A DNA stretch of 64,000 nucleotides from Cladopsammia gracilis. Its lineage: Eukaryota; Cnidaria; Anthozoa; Scleractinia; Dendrophylliidae. The notes beneath the pieces are model-generated. The model did no database searches. It was not told the DNA's origin and saw only the letters and a program-made list of their open reading frames with translations. The translations under genes and the position numbers were made by a program. The stretch is from the NCBI GenBank assembly GCA_022457155.1, contig JAJGOT010000435.1, positions 283,501-347,500 of the forward strand, in the 5' to 3' direction. Of this stretch, positions 1 to 11,300 are shown piece after piece (the first letter of the stretch is position 1; the number at the start of each line of letters is the position of its first letter).

Positions 1-3000
1 TTTTCAAGATTGGATTATTGGCTGATTTCAAATTCTTTATCTGATAATGTTTGCCATGTTGATATGATTTCAGCCATAAAAACTGATCACTCCGCAATAG
101 TAATAGAATTGCAGGATGTTGAAGACAAGGTGAAAGGTCCTGGATTTTGGAAATTAAATTGCTCCCTTCTAAATGATGAAGAATATGTCAACGAACTAAA
201 TCGTCTTTTACCTACTTGGATACAGGAAGGGAAGCAAGATCTAAGTGATCCGCGATCTGTATGGGACTGGGAAAAATATAATGTTAAGAAATACTCTAGA
301 TTGTATTTAATGAACAAATGTAAACAGCAAAATTTAGAGGAACAACAGCTAAACAGACAATTTCAAGAGGCTACAGCAGCCTACCAAAACTGCCCTAATC
401 AAGAGAATTTATCAGCTTTAAATGTTTTGAAAGAAAAGAGGGAACATCTGTATGAAAAAAAGGTGGAAGGCATAATCATCAGATCGCGCGCACGGTGGCA
501 TGAACATGGGGAAAAGAATTCAAAATACTTTTTAAATTTAGAAAAACGAAATCACGTTAGGAAGCATATTCGGAAGCTTCGCTTGAGTGGAGTCATCTCA
601 ACAGACCCTTTTGAGATCTTAGAAGCAGAGCTCGTATTTTATGAAAATCTTTATAAATCTAGACGAGAAGGTCCCGAAGAAAATAAACCTAATTTTCACC
701 TGGAAGATTTACCTATACCAACACTTTCAAATGATTCTTCTTATATTGGTGAAGGATTAATAAGCATAGAGGAATGCAAAAAGGTTTTAAATTCTTTTCC
801 GTTAAACAAGGTACCTGGAAATGATGGACTACCAATAGAATTCTACAAGACCTTTTGGGATTTTATAGATGATCCTTTAATTAAAAGTTTTAATGAATCT
901 TTTGTCAAAGGAACAATGGGCCCGTCACAAAGACAGGCGGTTATTACACTCATCGAGAAAAAAGACCAGGACCGCTGCGATCTTAAAAACTGGAGGCCAA
1001 TTTCTCTATTGAACGTTGATGCGAAGATAGCTTCAAAAGTTATTGCCGAAAGAATGAAGCGTCTTTTACCCGAATTAATTCATAAGAATCAATCAGGATA
1101 TATCCCAGGCAGAAATATTAGCGAAAATATACGTTCAATTTTAGATATAATGGAATATACGAAAGTTAAGAAATTACCCGGTCTGTTATTATTTATTGAC
1201 TTTGAAAAAGCTTTTGATAGTTTAGAATGGGATTTTCTTGAAAAATGTTTAGAAAAATTTAATTTTGGACCCGATTTTAGAAGATGGGTGAATATTTTTT
1301 ACAACGACATCCAAAGTTGTGTTATAAACAACGGCTTATGCTCTCGCTATTTCAATATAGAACGTGGAGTGAGGCAGGGAGACCCCCTCTCTCCTTACCT
1401 TTTTGTTACTGCAGTTGAAATTCTGGCGATTGCTATAAGGAATCAAGAAAACATTAAAGGAATAACTATAGACGATTTAGAAACTAAATTATTGCAGTTT
1501 GCCGATGACACAACGGTTGTCCTATCAGATTTGGATTCAGCGCGGGCCCTGTTTGGATTACTTGAACGCTTTGAGAAAGCCTCTGGACTTAAACTCATTG
1601 TAACGAAAACAGAAGCAATGTGGATTGGGTCACTTCAGAATTGTGAAAATGAACCATTAGGGGTTATGTGGAAAACATGTGTCAAATTTTTAGGAATATA
1701 TATTACATATGATGTACAAATATTAGTAGAGAAAAACTTTAAGCAGAGGTTGAAAAAAATTAAAAATACAATAAATCTATGGAAGTCAAGAGGATTATCG
1801 ATTCACGACAAAGTAAATATTATCAAAACACTTTTACTCCCAAAAATGATTTATCCTAGTTCCGTGTTATGTACTCCTCCCGAAGTTATAAAAGAATTTA
1901 ATAGTCTGGTTTTTCGTTTTTTGTGGAACGGTAACGACAAAGTTACCCGACTCTCTACATATGCACCCTATGACCAAGGTGGCCTTAAAATGTTAGATTA
2001 TGATAACATGGTTAAAGCTTTAAGGCTAAGCTGGTTAAAACGAATAGTCGACCCAGATTACTCTGGTTTCTGGAAGTCATATCTTGATTATCTTTTGGTG
2101 AACGAAGGGGGATTATTTTTAATTCAGTGTAATTACGATGTCAAACAATTAACAATCTCAGCAACTTTCTATCGAGAACTATTGGACTGGTGGTCAAAGT
2201 TAAGAGAAGTCAAGGATCCCGAAAATATATATAAGTATATTCTATGGAATAACAAAGAAATAAAGATTGACGGCAAAAGTGTTTTCTATAAACATTTTTT
2301 TGATAATAATATCACATATACAACTCATCTGCTTTATGAGATGACAAATGTTGAGTCTTTCAATGTCGTCAGAGATGCGGGATTGAAGAACTCCAATTTT
2401 TTAGTATGGACAGGTCTGAGGCAATCAGTTCCATCGAAAATGCGTTCTCACATACCTACCTTCGAGATTATCTTTGATTTAGAAAATTTTAAGTGTCGTG
2501 ACTATTATCACTATCTTATAAAGCAAAAATACGAAAAACCAAATAAATGGGCTAAGTTAAGAGAAGAATTTCATTTAGATGACAAGCAACTTTCGGAGGC
2601 ATTTGTGATGCCACTGAGAGTTGCAAATGAACCTTATTTACGTTCTTTTCAGTATAAAGTATTAAATTCTATTCTATATACAAATGAACTACTTTGTAAG
2701 ATAGGCTATGTTTCTAACCCCAACTGCTCCTTCTGTCATCAGACTATAGAAACGATACCTCATATTTTCTTTGACTGTTCTTTTTCGTCTTCCTTTTGGA
2801 ATGAAGTTTGTGACAAAATTTTAAACAAACTTAAGAATTGCGCAAGCCTCTCGTTAGAATATTGTGAGATTATTTTAGGGTTTTTAAAGGGGGAGATGGA
2901 TCTGCAAAACTATATTCTTATTTTAGGAAAAACGTACTTGTGGACTTGCCGGTGTAAAGAAACGAAACCATCTTTTTGCCACTTTGAAAGAATTCTATTA

Positions 3001-3105
3001 AATAAATATCAAACCGAAAAGTATATTTCTTTTAAATCGAATAATATGAACTTCTTTAGGAAAAAATGGAGAATGTTTGAGGAAATGAATCTTTTAAATA
3101 ATTAA
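1..3105 (+). CDS. LINE ORF2, reverse transcriptase polyprotein (5' cut by window edge)
   Basis: Open from base 1 (codons FSR precede the TTG at 10) to the stop at 3103-3105, so the protein starts outside the window. The first ~40 residues look like the end of an APE-type endonuclease (SRLDYWLIS, then TDHSAI in the place of the usual SDH). The reverse transcriptase core follows: NDGLPIEFYK, RPISLLNVDAKIASK, LLFIDFEKAFDSLEW, GVRQGDPLSPYLF, the catalytic FADD (about 1498-1509) and VKFLGI. Near the C-terminus a CxxC..H..C knuckle (CSFCHQTIETIPHIFFDC) is seen. This order fits an APE-type non-LTR retrotransposon of the L1/Tx1 group. No internal stop is present, so the copy may be young. It lies upstream of the visible ABCF3 exons, probably in an intron of that gene. 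Clade naming is from motif style only. Confidence 0.92.
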   Translation, partial: FSRLDYWLISNSLSDNVCHVDMISAIKTDHSAIVIELQDVEDKVKGPGFWKLNCSLLNDEEYVNELNRLLPTWIQEGKQDLSDPRSVWDWEKYNVKKYSRLYLMNKCKQQNLEEQQLNRQFQEATAAYQNCPNQENLSALNVLKEKREHLYEKKVEGIIIRSRARWHEHGEKNSKYFLNLEKRNHVRKHIRKLRLSGVISTDPFEILEAELVFYENLYKSRREGPEENKPNFHLEDLPIPTLSNDSSYIGEGLISIEECKKVLNSFPLNKVPGNDGLPIEFYKTFWDFIDDPLIKSFNESFVKGTMGPSQRQAVITLIEKKDQDRCDLKNWRPISLLNVDAKIASKVIAERMKRLLPELIHKNQSGYIPGRNISENIRSILDIMEYTKVKKLPGLLLFIDFEKAFDSLEWDFLEKCLEKFNFGPDFRRWVNIFYNDIQSCVINNGLCSRYFNIERGVRQGDPLSPYLFVTAVEILAIAIRNQENIKGITIDDLETKLLQFADDTTVVLSDLDSARALFGLLERFEKASGLKLIVTKTEAMWIGSLQNCENEPLGVMWKTCVKFLGIYITYDVQILVEKNFKQRLKKIKNTINLWKSRGLSIHDKVNIIKTLLLPKMIYPSSVLCTPPEVIKEFNSLVFRFLWNGNDKVTRLSTYAPYDQGGLKMLDYDNMVKALRLSWLKRIVDPDYSGFWKSYLDYLLVNEGGLFLIQCNYDVKQLTISATFYRELLDWWSKLREVKDPENIYKYILWNNKEIKIDGKSVFYKHFFDNNITYTTHLLYEMTNVESFNVVRDAGLKNSNFLVWTGLRQSVPSKMRSHIPTFEIIFDLENFKCRDYYHYLIKQKYEKPNKWAKLREEFHLDDKQLSEAFVMPLRVANEPYLRSFQYKVLNSILYTNELLCKIGYVSNPNCSFCHQTIETIPHIFFDCSFSSSFWNEVCDKILNKLKNCASLSLEYCEIILGFLKGEMDLQNYILILGKTYLWTCRCKETKPSFCHFERILLNKYQTEKYISFKSNNMNFFRKKWRMFEEMNLLNN

Positions 3106-3257
3106 GTCCACAATTATGTTAAACAATGTGCTTTATAACCTGTAACTGTTATTGCTAGTTATTTAATTATTTACATTTTAACTAACTTAAATTAAAATAT
3201 TGGGTTGTAAATACATGATTGTGGAAACAAATAAAATAAAATAAAAAAAAAAAAAAA
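3106..3257 (+). mobile_element. LINE 3' UTR and A-rich tail
   Basis: About 120 bases of AT-rich 3' UTR follow the ORF2 stop, then repeated AAATA units pass into a run of 14 A ending near 3257. This marks the 3' end of the LINE insertion. The target-site duplication cannot be checked because the 5' end is outside the window. Confidence 0.75.
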
Positions 3258-3356
3258 TCATCTTAAAAGATCTTTGAGTTGCAAGTAAAAAATAGTCTCA
3301 ATCATGTTTCACTGGAAAAGAAATAACCCTATTCATGCTTCACATAAAAAGTACCA

Positions 3357-3832
3357 TATTTACCCGTGTATAAGCCGCATCTGTAGATAAGCCACACCCC
3401 GAGTTTCAGAGCAAGATTTCTGGAAAAAAAATATATATTTTCTACCGCAAAAATCAGAGTCTGTGAAGCTGGAGTTACGAACTTTTCTTACGGCTTTTGG
3501 GTGAAGAAAAACGAATATTTTCAGCAGGAAAAACATTTCCAAAAATGCTCTATGACAAGTTCAAGCTCGTAATATTGTCATAATATGTGTTTATATTAAG
3601 TTTTCTTTGCTATTTGAGGTTATTTTGTAAGGTTTTAAATGAGGTTTTCTACTTTGACAATCGTACAACATTGCACATGGATGAAGCTTTGCAACCAAGC
3701 CTTCAAATTCGATTGTTTTACATAATTATATTCAAATTAGAAAAGTTTAAATAGTGTTTCCGTATATAAGCCGCACCCCCACTTAGGGAGCAATTTTTCC
3801 AGGAAAAAAGTGTGGCTTATACACGGTATATA
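3357..3832. mobile_element. Non-autonomous DNA element with terminal inverted repeats
   Basis: The left end (CCGTGTATAAGCCGCA within 3357-3380) is repeated inverted at the right end (GTGTGGCTTATACACGG, 3810-3826). A second internal ATAAGCCGCACCCC copy lies near 3766. No coding potential; about 476 bp. Superfamily not assigned. Confidence 0.65.
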
Positions 3833-3964
3833 GGGGACCTTCATTACTCTGAGAAACAAAGTCAAACCCCACTATACGACACCCACTTACATGTAATATG
3901 GAGACCTCATTATTTTTTAACCCGTGAACAGGTTATTGGTAACAGAGACAGATTTGCAAATGAG

Positions 3965-4003
3965 CACTCGCTTACTCACTCACTTGCTCACTCACTCACT
4001 CCT
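3965..4003. repeat. ACTC-type short tandem repeat
   Basis: A run of imperfect CTCACT/ACTC units. Low-complexity DNA with no coding meaning; 3833-4250 otherwise shows nothing recognisable. Confidence 0.6.
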
Positions 4004-4250
4004 TCCATCAGCTGTAAACTTTGTGGCATAATGTTTGTTACGAATGCATTTTGTAACAAGAATAACGTGAATCCAGCGATAACAATAAACTAAATCGTTG
4101 CAAACGAATATAAATAACAATAAGCTTAAAGATGTTTCGCAAATTGGAGTCTTTAATGCAATCAATCTAACAGGATTTTTCAACCGAGACACGCATTTTG
4201 ATGCATATCTACCTTGAAGTAATTAAATTTATCCTGTTTCAAGTCAGTGA

Positions 4251-4331
4251 TCGGGGTGGCCGAATGGTGTAAAGCACGGACGGTTAGCTGAAAGGTCCCA
4301 GGTTCAAGTCTTGCTCCTGCCGTCCTTTTTT
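4251..4331 (+). mobile_element. tRNA-derived SINE fragment (Ser/Leu-like)
   Basis: A box-like TGGCCGAATGGT (4258-4269) and B box GGTTCAAGTCT (4301-4311) sit at tRNA spacing, followed by a T-rich run. The acceptor ends do not pair well and no clean cloverleaf forms, so this is a SINE head or tRNA pseudogene rather than a working tRNA gene. Confidence 0.5.
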
Positions 4332-4852
4332 TTTTCTTTCTTCTTAGCTTCAGACTGAACATTATGAAAGTGATGTACCATATTTTTCTTTTTGCATTTG
4401 TCGAAAATCCTTGCGTTTAATTTTGAAAAAATATTGAACCATGTCAGTGTGAAAACATAAGCTTACCGCAATATTACGTTACGCGTTGGCATTTCTTATT
4501 CACGGGTTGCCTCTTAAGGAGCCTTTGATTACAGACAGTTTCTTGTGTCCTGTTGGAATTGCCAATTGCCACACTGTCATAACTTGAGCAATATTTGGTA
4601 GATTCTATGAATTTTTGCTACCAAAATTGTGTTGTACATTGTAAAGATCTGCTCATTGAAAGCATGATATTGTGCCCCTTCTATTTATAATGTATAGTTA
4701 ATGTAGTTGACCACCCCTATAACTTTTTGAATTATTTTTCTGACTACATCTATTCAATAGTCTGACATGTGCCACATTAATCTATGCACTGAGAGCTGCA
4801 AAATAAGCTGTTTTGTTTAGGGTTTAGGGTCATACCTATTACATGTAAAAAT

Positions 4853-6040
4853 AATATATATAGATAGGCTGAGCCTAACAGCATAGCTCTTTGAACAGAA
4901 AGCCAATGATAAACTTAACTGAGGTGAAAGGTCGGAAGCATAAGAATAAAATTGACGACCAGGCTATTTTTTAATTTTAGCAATTCTCAAAAGCAGACTT
5001 ACGCGACCGTTTGCACAGTACATTTAGACCGTACAAAAGTTCACAAAAACAACTTTTTCTCTGTCTAGAATAACTAGTATGACTAACTTCCAAATAAAAA
5101 ACATCTGTTACTTATAAAAATTGTCTGAGAAATTGATTTGGAAATCAAAATTGCAAAAAATACACATTCAAACATATTTGCATAAAAGACCACGCGAGTG
5201 AAGTTTAGAACTATAAAATCCAAGTCTTGTTTTGTTTACATAAAATCGCTTTTCAACCTATGTAATGAATGAACAAACACATAAAAATGGACAACACAAT
5301 CTTCTTTCAAAAAATTTTATTCAAATCTCCATAAGTTTATGTTTAAAAGCAAAACGCGAACCATTCATAGCTCATCGAGGCCTAGATGTCTCCAATGAAA
5401 GAAATCAAAACAACTGAATTTAATTGAGCACGTTTATAAACAATTCTCCAAAACTAGCGAGATCACAAAGAAAACGTCATTCACAGATTGATATCAACAT
5501 AAATTCCCATCGAAAAATGTATTAATTTTTGTTTTACCTTTAAGTCCCTCCACTGCTTCAAGGAAATTCTTTAAATCTGCGCTTCTTCAGTTGAATCTGA
5601 AACCCAAAGTGACAAACATCTCCCCGCATTACTCCCATCCTCGAAACAAGATTTTATCCCTGAAAGCTCTTCTTTTTCCATTATAGCGGCTTCTGAGTAT
5701 CCCTTAATTAGTATCCCTGTCTTGAGTAGCAAACCGCGAAAAAATGCAGGAGAATAACGACTTTAATTTAATTGGTTTTCTCTGCTAAACACAGCAGTGT
5801 TTTCCCAGGTGACGTGAAATTGCAAAGATCCCGGTTGTTGTGGTGTCATACGCGCATATTTTGCGAGGGTCTATGTGTCCGCGAGTTAGCCCTAAGCGAC
5901 ACTGGCAGCTGCAGGCACACAACGCGCCCATGAAACATTCTGCTAGCCATGACCATGAAAAATGACGGGCATGGGTTCTATGGTTCTCTTGTTCTATGAG
6001 TACGGTGCTCCGCATAGGCCTTCGGCCCGCAGAGCTCCGC
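4853..6040 (-). mobile_element. Repeat family A, copy 1
   Basis: Reverse-strand copy of a 1.19-kb repeat also present at 38001, 49489 and (inverted) 50608. Its 5' end (GCGGAGC) is at 6040 and its TCTATATATA-type 3' end is at about 4853. Shared landmarks include TAGCCATGACCATGAAAAAT near 5944-5963 and AAGGCCTTCGGC-like sequence near the 5' end. No long ORF and no terminal inverted repeats within a single copy. Confidence 0.8.
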
Positions 6041-6314
6041 TATTACGACATTATTTAATGCTTTTATTTTTGTGTTTTAAACTCATTTCTATGAAAACCA
6101 TAACTTCCTTCATAAATGCTGATATGATTTATGAAATACCTGATGAATAGCTTTCAAATGGTTTATTAATCTTACATGTACATGGGGGTAGAGTTTGTAT
6201 TTATCAATTTGGAAAAACATGGCATTTGCCTTAGGGGTTAAATGGTAAAAGACCCTACATGCATATTGTCTCTTATAAAAATCATCCTTCAGGTCTTTTA
6301 ATGGACACCCTGTT

Positions 6315-6548
6315 CAGGGTTCAACATCGGGTCAACTGAGTCACTAGCCACCAGGCTAGTGATCTTTGAAATCTACTAGCCCGAAACACAACTTTGTAGC
6401 CCAACTCAGGTTCCTTCTCAGGCTCTATTACGTCACTTAATTTATTAACCACTTTGCCCTCACGATGTGAAAAGATAGGAAATTTTATTAGCCCAAGCTA
6501 ATTTTCACTAGCATCGGCCTACCAGGCTAGCAGAGATGTCGAACCCTG
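6315..6548. mobile_element. Small TIR element (CAGGGTTC ends)
   Basis: The left end CAGGGTTCAACATC is mirrored by GATGTCGAACCCTG at the right end, with a second inverted motif CCAGGCTAG inside. About 234 bp, non-coding. CAGG-type ends hint at hAT, but the flanking duplication (CTGTT on both sides) is imperfect. Confidence 0.6.
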
Positions 6549-6755
6549 CTGTTAATACGGACACAATGCCATTTCTTGGTCCCTGTGGTGCCCATATTAA
6601 TGGGTTCAACTGTATTTTGATAATCCATCTTATCATAATTATTTTGTTGTAAATGGAAATGTTCAGCCGAAAGTAGATTGTGCAACTAAATGTTGGCTAT
6701 TTTATATTCAAATTTGGTATCATTAACTGTGTCAGTATTTGTTTTATATTTTTAG

Positions 6756-6804
6756 CCCAAAGACTGATGCTACTGCAGACAATGCTAGTGGCAGATTGGA
6801 ACAG
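6756..6804 (+). CDS. ABCF3: ABCF3 exon (first visible)
   Basis: Acceptor TTTTAG, donor GTATAC. Encodes a 16-residue piece ending GRLEQ that joins in phase 0 to the next exon. Its first base finishes a codon from an unseen upstream exon. Confidence 0.8.
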
Positions 6805-8017
6805 GTATACATAGTATTCATATCGTATTTAGTCAGTTCAAAACACTGTTAAAGTTTTAGTTATCATGCATTTGCATGTACATTTAATTATGCTTCCCTG
6901 AATTACAAGAAAGAAAGCAACAATCAATACCGGTATATCTTTTAAAGACCACAAGGAATGCAAACTGCCGCACATTCATTAATGTTAATATGTTGTTTTA
7001 AGGTTTATGCAAGAATGCATGAAATAGAAGCAGATAAAGCTCCTGCAAGGTTGGTAATGATAGTTATTATCCTGAATGTTGGCATCAAGGGACCTACAGC
7101 ATATCAGAGGTGTAGCAAAGGGGGCCAGGAGTCCAAGGGTACATTTGACCCCCCAGGGGTGTAGCAAGAGGGCACCGGGAGTCCTAGGGTACATTTGACC
7201 CCCCCAGGGGTGTACATTTACAACAAGCATTGTTATTTGCATCAAATTAACCTTGAAAAACATATTTTACTTCTCTTTATTAAAAAGTATTGTGGCCTAC
7301 TGGGACAATGTCCACAGTCTGTCCAAGATGCTCACCCTCCTGCCTGTAGCTGAGGGATACATGATCCTAACATGCTTTGCTGATTTTATTTTAGAGCCTC
7401 CTTAATATTGGCTGGATTGGGTTTCTCAACAAAAATGCAGAATCAACAAACAAGGTACAGTACTGCATACACACAACATTATATTTTATTTATAGTTGGC
7501 GTGATATCCAATGGATTTTGCCGACTTAATGAATGTAAATGTAAATAAATGTAAATGTAAATGAAGTTTATACCTGTGTCATACAGTATGTCAGTTTCAA
7601 GTTCATTCAATGTCAAAAAAAATAAGCAGACACTCTGCCCAATAGGCAATATCATTATGTTTAAAGTTTTGGCCTTTATTTTGACCCTGTTTTATTGTTT
7701 TGTACAACTGCACCATACTGCTGCTCTGTTTTATTGTTTTATTGTTTTGTACAACTGCACCATACTGCTGCTCTGTACATGTAGCTATGGTGTCTATTGC
7801 ATGATATTACTTACAGTGTATGTTGACTGTTTTATTTTTTTCTTATCCTCCCCCTTCCTGAATAGGAAGCCAACTAGTCCATTAGAAGGTTTCTCACCAA
7901 TGAATGTAATGCTTTTTAGTCTATATTGTTTTATAATAATTCTTTCTAAGCAGAAGAGAAGTAAACTTTGCTCAATTTGAAAACAAGTACATGTGCAATT
8001 CAACCCCGTCATTACTT

Positions 8018-8062
<45 letters not shown>

Positions 8063-8317
8063 GAGGTTGTACCTGTAGTAATAGGGGCCCTTGGAAGTGT
8101 CACCAAAGAATTTGATAGGTGGATTGAAAAGCTAGGGATAACATTCAATGTTGGAGTGGTGCAAAAGACTGCCTTGTTGGGAACTGCAAGGATACTGAGA
8201 AAAGTGTTGGAAATGTGAAGAAGAGATAATTCCGTTAGCCCTTGGTCATTTGTTATGACCCGCCTAATAGAAGAAATTACGGCAATGACAACAGCCAGAA
8301 CATAATGTTAAACAAAG

Positions 8318-8349
<32 letters not shown>

Positions 8350-11300
8350 GAAACAATATAGAATAAAAATATTTAATATAGGATAAGAGAATGACTGAGA
8401 ATTTGGAGTCTGATCTGATGTCTTATTTACAGAGAATTGTCAGGTGGCTGGAGAATGAGGCTTGCCCTTGCAAGAACACTGTTCAGTCGGTAAGAGAAAC
8501 GTTCACTCATAAATATAATTTAATTTTATGAAATTTGTAGTTCAGATTTTTTGTCGGTTTTTTGAAAAAAATTTAAACCACTTTGAGTTTTGTTTTCTTT
8601 TGTCACAGAATATGGTAATTAATCTGATAAAAGTAAAATAAAAATTAAACTGCATGGTTACAATTTAAAATTTTCAAACCAAAGGAAAATTTAAACCACA
8701 ACATTATACACCTAAATGCAATAAATTTGTCATAGAAAAAAGAAAAATCAAAAAAGCCAAATAGGAATTAATAAGCTTAATAATCACTCTCTTAAAAATC
8801 TCTCTCTCTTAATATTATATCACAATGTGCACAGCATTGACAGAGAACCCCAACACGTTTATATATAGCTATATGTTATTCATACAATTAAGATAATATG
8901 TGATTTACATGTATTCTTAGCCCTTTTGAGGCGATTTCTTTGGGTATTTCTTTGTAATGCCTCATTAATAATTATTTCCTTTTTTCATTTTTCTATGACA
9001 ACATTATTTCAATTAGGTGCAATTTAAATGCTTACTTAGACTTCATTTGTTTGTTGTTTTGTTTTATTTACCAGTAAAGTTTAACATTGTGATTGCTGTT
9101 TATAAACTAAAGGTGTATTTGATTGGTTGTGTTTTGGAATATAAATAAACACAATTAGTCATACATGTATTTGAACTGATACATGTACATGTATCTGACC
9201 ACTCTAGTGGATCAAAGTTCCCAATTTAAAGCATTTGTTATAATTCTGCTGTACTTTATTATTTTGTATTCCAGAATGTGATAGCTAATCAATTTCCATT
9301 AACATAATTCCCTAAATGTTTTATTTTTAATTATATATTTATTGACTTTAAATTTCAGACCAGATTTGCTTCTTCTTGATGGTAAGAAATTTCTCAGTGA
9401 TTTTACATATGGATTGGTATATTTAATCTCTGTTTCTTCTTGTTTTTTTTTCCTTCCGTTTTATGAGTTGTAATATGGTATCACAATGACATCAACTAAA
9501 AAATGTTTTTTCTTGTGTAAATTATCTTGTTTAAGGTAGCCTGTTCCAGGCGTTCAGATAGTAGGAAAAGCGCTAATAGTTGGGGAAGGCGCGAAGAAAA
9601 GCGAGCGAAAAAAATGCAGGGAGACAAGGGAACGCCTGTAAACAAACTCAACAAAAGGTCCATCCACCCACTTTTAGACTGCCAGCTCAGTTGTCAATCA
9701 TATGTCAATTACAATCAGATAAGATTTCTCGGGATTAGATTTCCCGGGAAATATGATCTTGGTCTGCGTTTCGATGTCCAATCGTTGTCACGCTCTTCTG
9801 CAAATGAATTGCCAGTCCATCCTTCAACGTGTTGTAGGTTTTGCTAAACTTAATAATGTGAAGTTTTTATGAACCAAAGTTCCACGTGTGTCCCTTTTTA
9901 GTGTAGTTAAAAATAAGGATATTGTTGGATATTCTGGAGCGAAGAGTTTGGTGTTGGCCGACATTGCTCGCTCGTTAGGCCCCAAACTGGATAAAAGTGA
10001 ACAGAAATCTGATGTTAGCAAACCCACACAAGGTCGCCAATAAGACATACTCCCTCAGCGAAGCGTGCGCCGAAGCCGCCGATGGCGAAAAAAATGTGGG
10101 ACAACGAGGGAACAAGGTTATTCAAGCAACCTTTCTGTTCTTCCCAAAGTGATACGATATTCGGGAAGTCTTTGAGTATGTTGTTTACAACGATTTCGAT
10201 CTCAGCGTGACTCGTTGATAGCTGTCTTTCCTCTGCCATATCTCCTTACCGGTACTCATCAGCGCTCGAGTGTCAACAGGAAGTGTCATAATTGACCAAT
10301 CAGAGGGTATACCGGAATCCGGTATACCAGAACAACTTTTTGTTAAGTTTGTTTACAGGCGTTCCCTCGCTTCCTTTCCCCAATCTCCCCACTTTTTTCG
10401 CTCGCTTTTCTTCGTGCTTTCCCCACTGTCTGAACGCCTGGAACAGTCTATGTTTAAGGTGATTCCATCGAAAAAGGAGTTGTAATGAAATTTTTTTAAA
10501 ACTTTGCACAGTTGTTTATTACATCTAGTGGCATAAAAAAATGCAATCCAAAAAGGAGGTCACCATGCCTGTTTTCATGTTATAGGACTGTAATATTATA
10601 ACTACTTTGCTATATAATGTAGCTTGTGATGACAATATTAAAAATCCTAGCCTTGAAAAAGAGGCAACCATTATTTTTTGAAAGTTACTACTTTACTAGC
10701 ATAAAATATTAGTATTTTTCTTATGATAGCCTTAAAGTTATGGAAAAAGAGAAGCTAATGAAATGATAACTAAAGACAATTTCAGCATCTGTGCACTCCC
10801 AGTGAAACAACTAAAACTAGATTGTTAATTTAAAATAATTCCATGAGAATACTTCAAAATCGAACAATGAAAAATTCTTCAAAATTGGATGATGTCATTG
10901 AATGCTTGTTTAGGAGAAAACTACCACTTAACAGTTATTTAGCAAAAATTAATATTCTTAAAGGAAGTCCCCTTGGTTCAGAGTGCACATGCGCTTATGC
11001 ATGCACAAATGATTCACAATAGTGATGCGCGTTGTAATACTAGGGAATCACCTTAATATCAAAGAAACTATATGTATTTTAATACATGTAATTAAAATTA
11101 ATGCTGCATTTATTTGTTTTTGTTTTTTGTATAGAACCTACAAATATGTTGGATCTTAAAGCTGTGTTATGGTTGGAAAAATACTTACTGGTGAGTTCAC
11201 CTGGTTTACAGTGGAGCTGCTGTTACATGAAGCACTGTTTCTGGCAACAAAGCACTTTTATTAATAATAGTAATTATTACTATTCTGTGTGCTATGGCGG

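Noticed and set aside
4818..4830. TTTAGGGTTTAGGG as a plant-type telomere trace
   Set aside because: Only two units; chance in AT-rich DNA.
3258..6755. Search for upstream ABCF3 exons (first Walker A)
   Set aside because: No GxxGxGKT-coding stretch with splice sites was found; the 5' exons are probably left of the LINE, outside the window.
7050..7056. Better-looking GTAATG donor for the ABCF3 exon at 7003
   Set aside because: Would shift frame with the next exon; GTTGGT at 7050 keeps the conserved APARAS join.
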